This document shows positions 6,566 through 8,708 of a stretch of 8,708 nucleotides of DNA, one piece after another. The stretch is from contig DETS01000099.1 of the NCBI GenBank assembly GCA_002361735.1, forward strand, positions 2,078 through 10,785, read 5' to 3'. The notes below the pieces were generated by a model that was given only the letters and a program-made list of their open reading frames with translations, did no database searches and was not told the origin of the DNA. The number at the start of each line of letters is the position of its first letter. Position 1 is the stretch's first letter. The position numbers and the translations under genes are program-made. Source of the stretch: Lachnospiraceae bacterium UBA3282. GTDB lineage: Bacteria > Bacillota > Clostridia > Lachnospirales > Lachnospiraceae.

Positions 6566-7423
6566 ATGAGATTTGTGATCGTGACGGGAATGAGCGGATC
6601 CGGCAAGCGGACCGCCATGAAAATGCTGGAGGATGTAGGATTTTATTGCGTGGACAATCTGCCTGTGGCGTTGATCGAGAAGTTTGTGGAGCTCATTACC
6701 ACACCGACAAGCGAGGTCAATAAAGTGGCATTGGGGCTTGATGTGCGCGCGGATCAATCTTTCGGCGGTGTACGCAGTATCTTGGAGCAGTTGAAAAGCA
6801 ACGGCTATCTGTTTGAGATCCTGTTTTTGGAGGCTAATGACGACGTCCTATTAAAGCGGTATAAGGAGACCAGAAGGCTGCATCCCCTCTCTCCTGAGGG
6901 CAGGGTGCAAGAGGGCGTTGCGCGCGAGCGGGAGATTTTGAAGGAGATTCGGGAACAGGCGGACTATATCATCGACACTTCTCAGCTGCTGACCAGGGAG
7001 CTCAAGGAGGAGATTGATGACATCTTTGTCAGAAATAAAGAATACAATTCTCTGATCGTCACGATTCTTTCTTTCGGCTTTAAGAAGGGCATTCCGGCGG
7101 ATGCCGATTTGGTGTTTGATGTGCGATTCCTGCCGAACCCTTTCTATATTGATGAATTGAAGCATAAGACAGGCAATGACAAAGAGGTGCAGGATTATGT
7201 GATGTCCTTTGATGAGGCGGGCGCATTTTTGCAGAAGCTTACGGATATGCTGGACTTTCTGATTCCCAATTATGTCAAGGAAGGCAAGCACCAGCTTGTG
7301 ATCGGCATCGGCTGTACGGGTGGCAAGCACAGGAGCGTGACCCTTGCCAATGCCCTTTATGCGGGAATGAAGGATCGCGGAACCTACGGCGTGAAGCTGT
7401 ATCACAGGGATGTTGATAAATAA
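6566..7423 (+). CDS. rapZ: RapZ/YvcJ-family nucleotide-binding protein with altered Walker A
   Basis: Two-domain cytoplasmic P-loop protein. Bacillus subtilis YvcJ hydrolyses nucleotides; E. coli RapZ is an RNA adaptor that controls glucosamine-6-phosphate synthase through small RNAs. Which role applies here is unknown. The product is 285 aa, normal length. The N-terminal domain has the P-loop GMSGSGKR (8-15), the family stretch LEDVGFYCVDNLP (21-33) and LDVRAD (58-63). The C-terminal domain has DVRFLPNP (185-192) and the anion-binding GCTGGKHRS (249-257). Residue 15, normally Ser or Thr after the P-loop Lys, is Arg (CGG codon), followed by Thr16. This may weaken Mg-nucleotide binding, or Thr16 may compensate. 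TAGGAG (6551-6556) inside the murB end is its ribosome site, 9 bases from ATG. whiA follows after 21 bases, without the yvcK/glmR gene that often intervenes. Confidence 0.96.
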   Translation: MRFVIVTGMSGSGKRTAMKMLEDVGFYCVDNLPVALIEKFVELITTPTSEVNKVALGLDVRADQSFGGVRSILEQLKSNGYLFEILFLEANDDVLLKRYKETRRLHPLSPEGRVQEGVAREREILKEIREQADYIIDTSQLLTRELKEEIDDIFVRNKEYNSLIVTILSFGFKKGIPADADLVFDVRFLPNPFYIDELKHKTGNDKEVQDYVMSFDEAGAFLQKLTDMLDFLIPNYVKEGKHQLVIGIGCTGGKHRSVTLANALYAGMKDRGTYGVKLYHRDVDK

Positions 7424-7444
7424 ACAGCAATTGGGGAAAAGATT

Positions 7445-8347
7445 ATGTCATTTTCGGGAACCGTAAAGGAGGAGCTTTCCTCCCAGATCAGCCCCGCCAG
7501 ACATTGTCAGCTCGCGGAGTTGGCGGCGCTTCTTCTTTTTAACGGAGCAGTCTGTGACGACAGCCAACATCTGGTTTTTGACACGGAAAATGAGGCTGTC
7601 GCGAAAAAATGCTTTACATTACTAAAAAAAACCTTTAATATAGAAGCAGTTGTGCAAGACAGACAGAGACTGATTCCTGATGATGACTTGGAACACAGGG
7701 TGATTCAGGCGCTGCATTTCGCAGATGCCGAGGAGGGCAGGATTACACTGACCAATCCGGTCAACACCCTTCTGATCAAAAGTTCCTGCTGCGCGAGAGC
7801 ATATTTGCGCGGTGCTTTTTTGAGTGTGGGTTCCATGAGTGATCCGAGAAAAAGCTATCATCTTGAGTTTGTTTGCAGCGAGAAGGAAAAGGCGCTGCAG
7901 CTTCAGGAAACCCTTTCGGAATTTCAGATTGAGGCGAGGATTATCAAGCGCAAGAAATATCAGGTGGTCTATCTGAAAGAAGGGGCAGGTATTGTGGATC
8001 TCTTAAACGTCATGGGCGCACATGTGTCCCTGATGGAGCTTGAGAATATGAGGATTCTCAAGGAAATGCGCAACTCGATCAACAGAAGGGTAAACTGCGA
8101 GACGGCTAACATTTCTAAGACGGTGACGGCTGCGGGCAGACAGATTGAAGATATCCTTCTGATCAGAGACAGGTATGGTTTTGAAAATCTGCCGGAAAAT
8201 TTACGGCAGATGGCGGAGGTTCGGCTGGAATATCCTGATGCAGCCCTAAAAGAGCTGGGCGGTTATCTGGAGCCGAACGTGGGGAAGTCCGGGGTGAATC
8301 ACAGGTTACGCAGACTGAGTGAGATCGCAGAAGAATTAAGGTCTTAA
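7445..8347 (+). CDS. whiA: DNA-binding protein WhiA
   Basis: Conserved Gram-positive DNA-binding protein: a sporulation and division regulator in Streptomyces, linked to cell division and chromosome segregation in B. subtilis. The product is 300 aa, close to the usual ~310. The N-terminal two thirds resemble the LAGLIDADG homing-endonuclease fold, with the degenerate motif AYLRGAFLSVGSM (119-131) in the usual context of SCCARAYLRG and YHLEF. The conserved RRVNCETANISKTVTAA (214-230) follows. The C-terminal helix-turn-helix includes LKELGGYLEPNVGKSGVNHR (268-287). Endonuclease activity is not expected, as is usual for the family. The ribosome site is weak (GGGGA at 7433-7437, 7 bases before ATG), so coupling to rapZ, 21 bases upstream, may matter. 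Confidence 0.97.
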   Translation: MSFSGTVKEELSSQISPARHCQLAELAALLLFNGAVCDDSQHLVFDTENEAVAKKCFTLLKKTFNIEAVVQDRQRLIPDDDLEHRVIQALHFADAEEGRITLTNPVNTLLIKSSCCARAYLRGAFLSVGSMSDPRKSYHLEFVCSEKEKALQLQETLSEFQIEARIIKRKKYQVVYLKEGAGIVDLLNVMGAHVSLMELENMRILKEMRNSINRRVNCETANISKTVTAAGRQIEDILLIRDRYGFENLPENLRQMAEVRLEYPDAALKELGGYLEPNVGKSGVNHRLRRLSEIAEELRS

Positions 8348-8353
8348 AAGCAA

Positions 8354-8368
8354 GAAGCGGAACGCTTC
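8354..8368 (+). other. Palindrome GAAGCG-gaa-CGCTTC between whiA and the HPr-like gene
   Basis: A perfect 6-bp stem with a GAA loop, starting 7 bases after the whiA stop and ending 6 bases before the GAGGAG ribosome site (8375-8380) of the next gene. No T-run follows. It could modestly influence translation or mRNA stability. It has the same design as the other three-base-loop palindromes in this window. Confidence 0.5.
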
Positions 8369-8387
8369 GGAAAAGAGGAGAATAGGT

Positions 8388-8642
8388 ATGATTCAGAAGT
8401 CGATCCAGATCAAGCTGGAGACCGGTCTTGAGGCGAGGCCGGTGGCTATGCTGGTACAGGTAGCGAGCCAGTTTGAGAGCACCGTCTACCTGGGTGCGGA
8501 CAACAAAAAGGTAAATGCCAAAAGCATCATGGGCATGATGAGTATGGGTCTTGAGAGTGGTGCAGAGGTAATGGTGACTGCGGACGGCACCGACGAGGAA
8601 AACGCCGTTGCGGAAATCGAAAAATTCCTGACCACCCGATAG
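8388..8642 (+). CDS. Crh-like HPr-family protein (Glu15 in place of His15, Ser46 kept)
   Basis: An 84-aa HPr-fold protein, full length for the family. The active-site segment reads TGLEARPV (12-19): position 15, the histidine that accepts phosphate from PEP via enzyme I, is Glu (GAG). The regulatory segment NAKSIMGMMSMG (43-54) keeps Ser46, the HprK target. In B. subtilis, Crh has Gln at position 15 and Ser46, cannot carry PTS phosphate, acts after Ser phosphorylation as a CcpA corepressor, and its gene also follows whiA. By analogy this is a regulatory HPr paralogue acting downstream of the HprK encoded at 3517-4452. An automatic label of phosphocarrier protein would probably be wrong. Glu might mimic a charged phospho-His, which is speculation. 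A GAGGAG ribosome site lies 7 bases before ATG. Confidence 0.93.
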   Translation: MIQKSIQIKLETGLEARPVAMLVQVASQFESTVYLGADNKKVNAKSIMGMMSMGLESGAEVMVTADGTDEENAVAEIEKFLTTR

Positions 8643-8708
8643 AGATCAGTGTGACAGGATTGACAGCCGGGCTCACGAAGTGACGCTCGAGGAGTTAATG
8701 CCGAGCCT
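8643..8708 (+). other. 3' tail: small palindrome and a possible next gene start
   Basis: This holds TCAC-gaa-GTGA (8673-8683), a 4-bp stem with a GAA loop. GAGGAG (8689-8694) then lies only 3 bases before an ATG at 8698, which would open a plus-strand reading frame continuing past the window. Only three full codons are visible, so no product can be named. I see no T-run terminator after the HPr-like gene. Confidence 0.25.

Noticed and set aside
7799..7837. LAGLIDADG homing endonuclease
   Set aside because: The motif is degenerate and the C-terminal helix-turn-helix and overall layout are those of WhiA, whose family is not known to cut DNA.
8388..8642. Calling the last gene ptsH, the general PTS phosphocarrier
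   Set aside because: His15, required to accept phosphate from enzyme I, is replaced by Glu, so a phosphocarrier role is not supported.

Overview
The window is an uninterrupted plus-strand run of housekeeping and regulatory genes from a Gram-positive Firmicute. HPr kinase/phosphorylase, a Zn-type ROK glucokinase, WhiA and a serine-phosphorylatable HPr-like protein are typical of this group. The wording of FtsH (an HEVGH zinc motif) and the order uvrC-hprK-ROK kinase-murB-rapZ-whiA-HPr suggest Clostridia, probably Lachnospiraceae or a relative. That placement is inferred from remembered family patterns, not from a search. I see no RNA gene, insertion sequence, CRISPR array or phage gene.

Layout. 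Bases 1-1558 hold the 3' three quarters of ftsH, with an unusual repetitive Ala/Gln/Pro tail. uvrC (1551-3428) overlaps the ftsH stop by 8 bases. An 88-base gap with a plausible promoter leads into hprK (3517-4452). A 79-base gap with a perfect hairpin but no T-tract leads into a ROK glucokinase (GTG start, 4532-5467). The largest gap follows (185 bases, 5468-5652), containing an AT-rich promoter-like block and four short hairpins, three of them back to back just before murB. murB (TTG start, 5653-6564), rapZ (6566-7423) and whiA (7445-8347) are tightly packed. After 40 bases with another small palindrome comes an HPr-family gene (8388-8642). The last 66 bases hold one more small palindrome and perhaps the start of another gene.

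How the genes fit together. FtsH (membrane proteolysis) and UvrC (nucleotide excision repair) form a quality-control pair. The rest links carbon status to the cell envelope and growth. HprK phosphorylates Ser46 of HPr-type proteins, glucokinase makes glucose-6-phosphate, MurB makes UDP-MurNAc, and RapZ and WhiA are regulatory proteins recurrently found in this cluster. The last gene is the most interesting: it keeps Ser46, the HprK target, but has Glu at position 15 where a PTS phosphocarrier needs His. It should therefore be a Crh-like signalling protein rather than a sugar-transport phosphocarrier, and it sits directly after whiA, the place Bacillus subtilis crh occupies. Other points worth checking are an Arg at the Mg-binding Ser/Thr position of the RapZ Walker A motif, the absence of yvcK/glmR between rapZ and whiA, the structured leader of murB, and a recurring class of intergenic palindromes with three-base loops.
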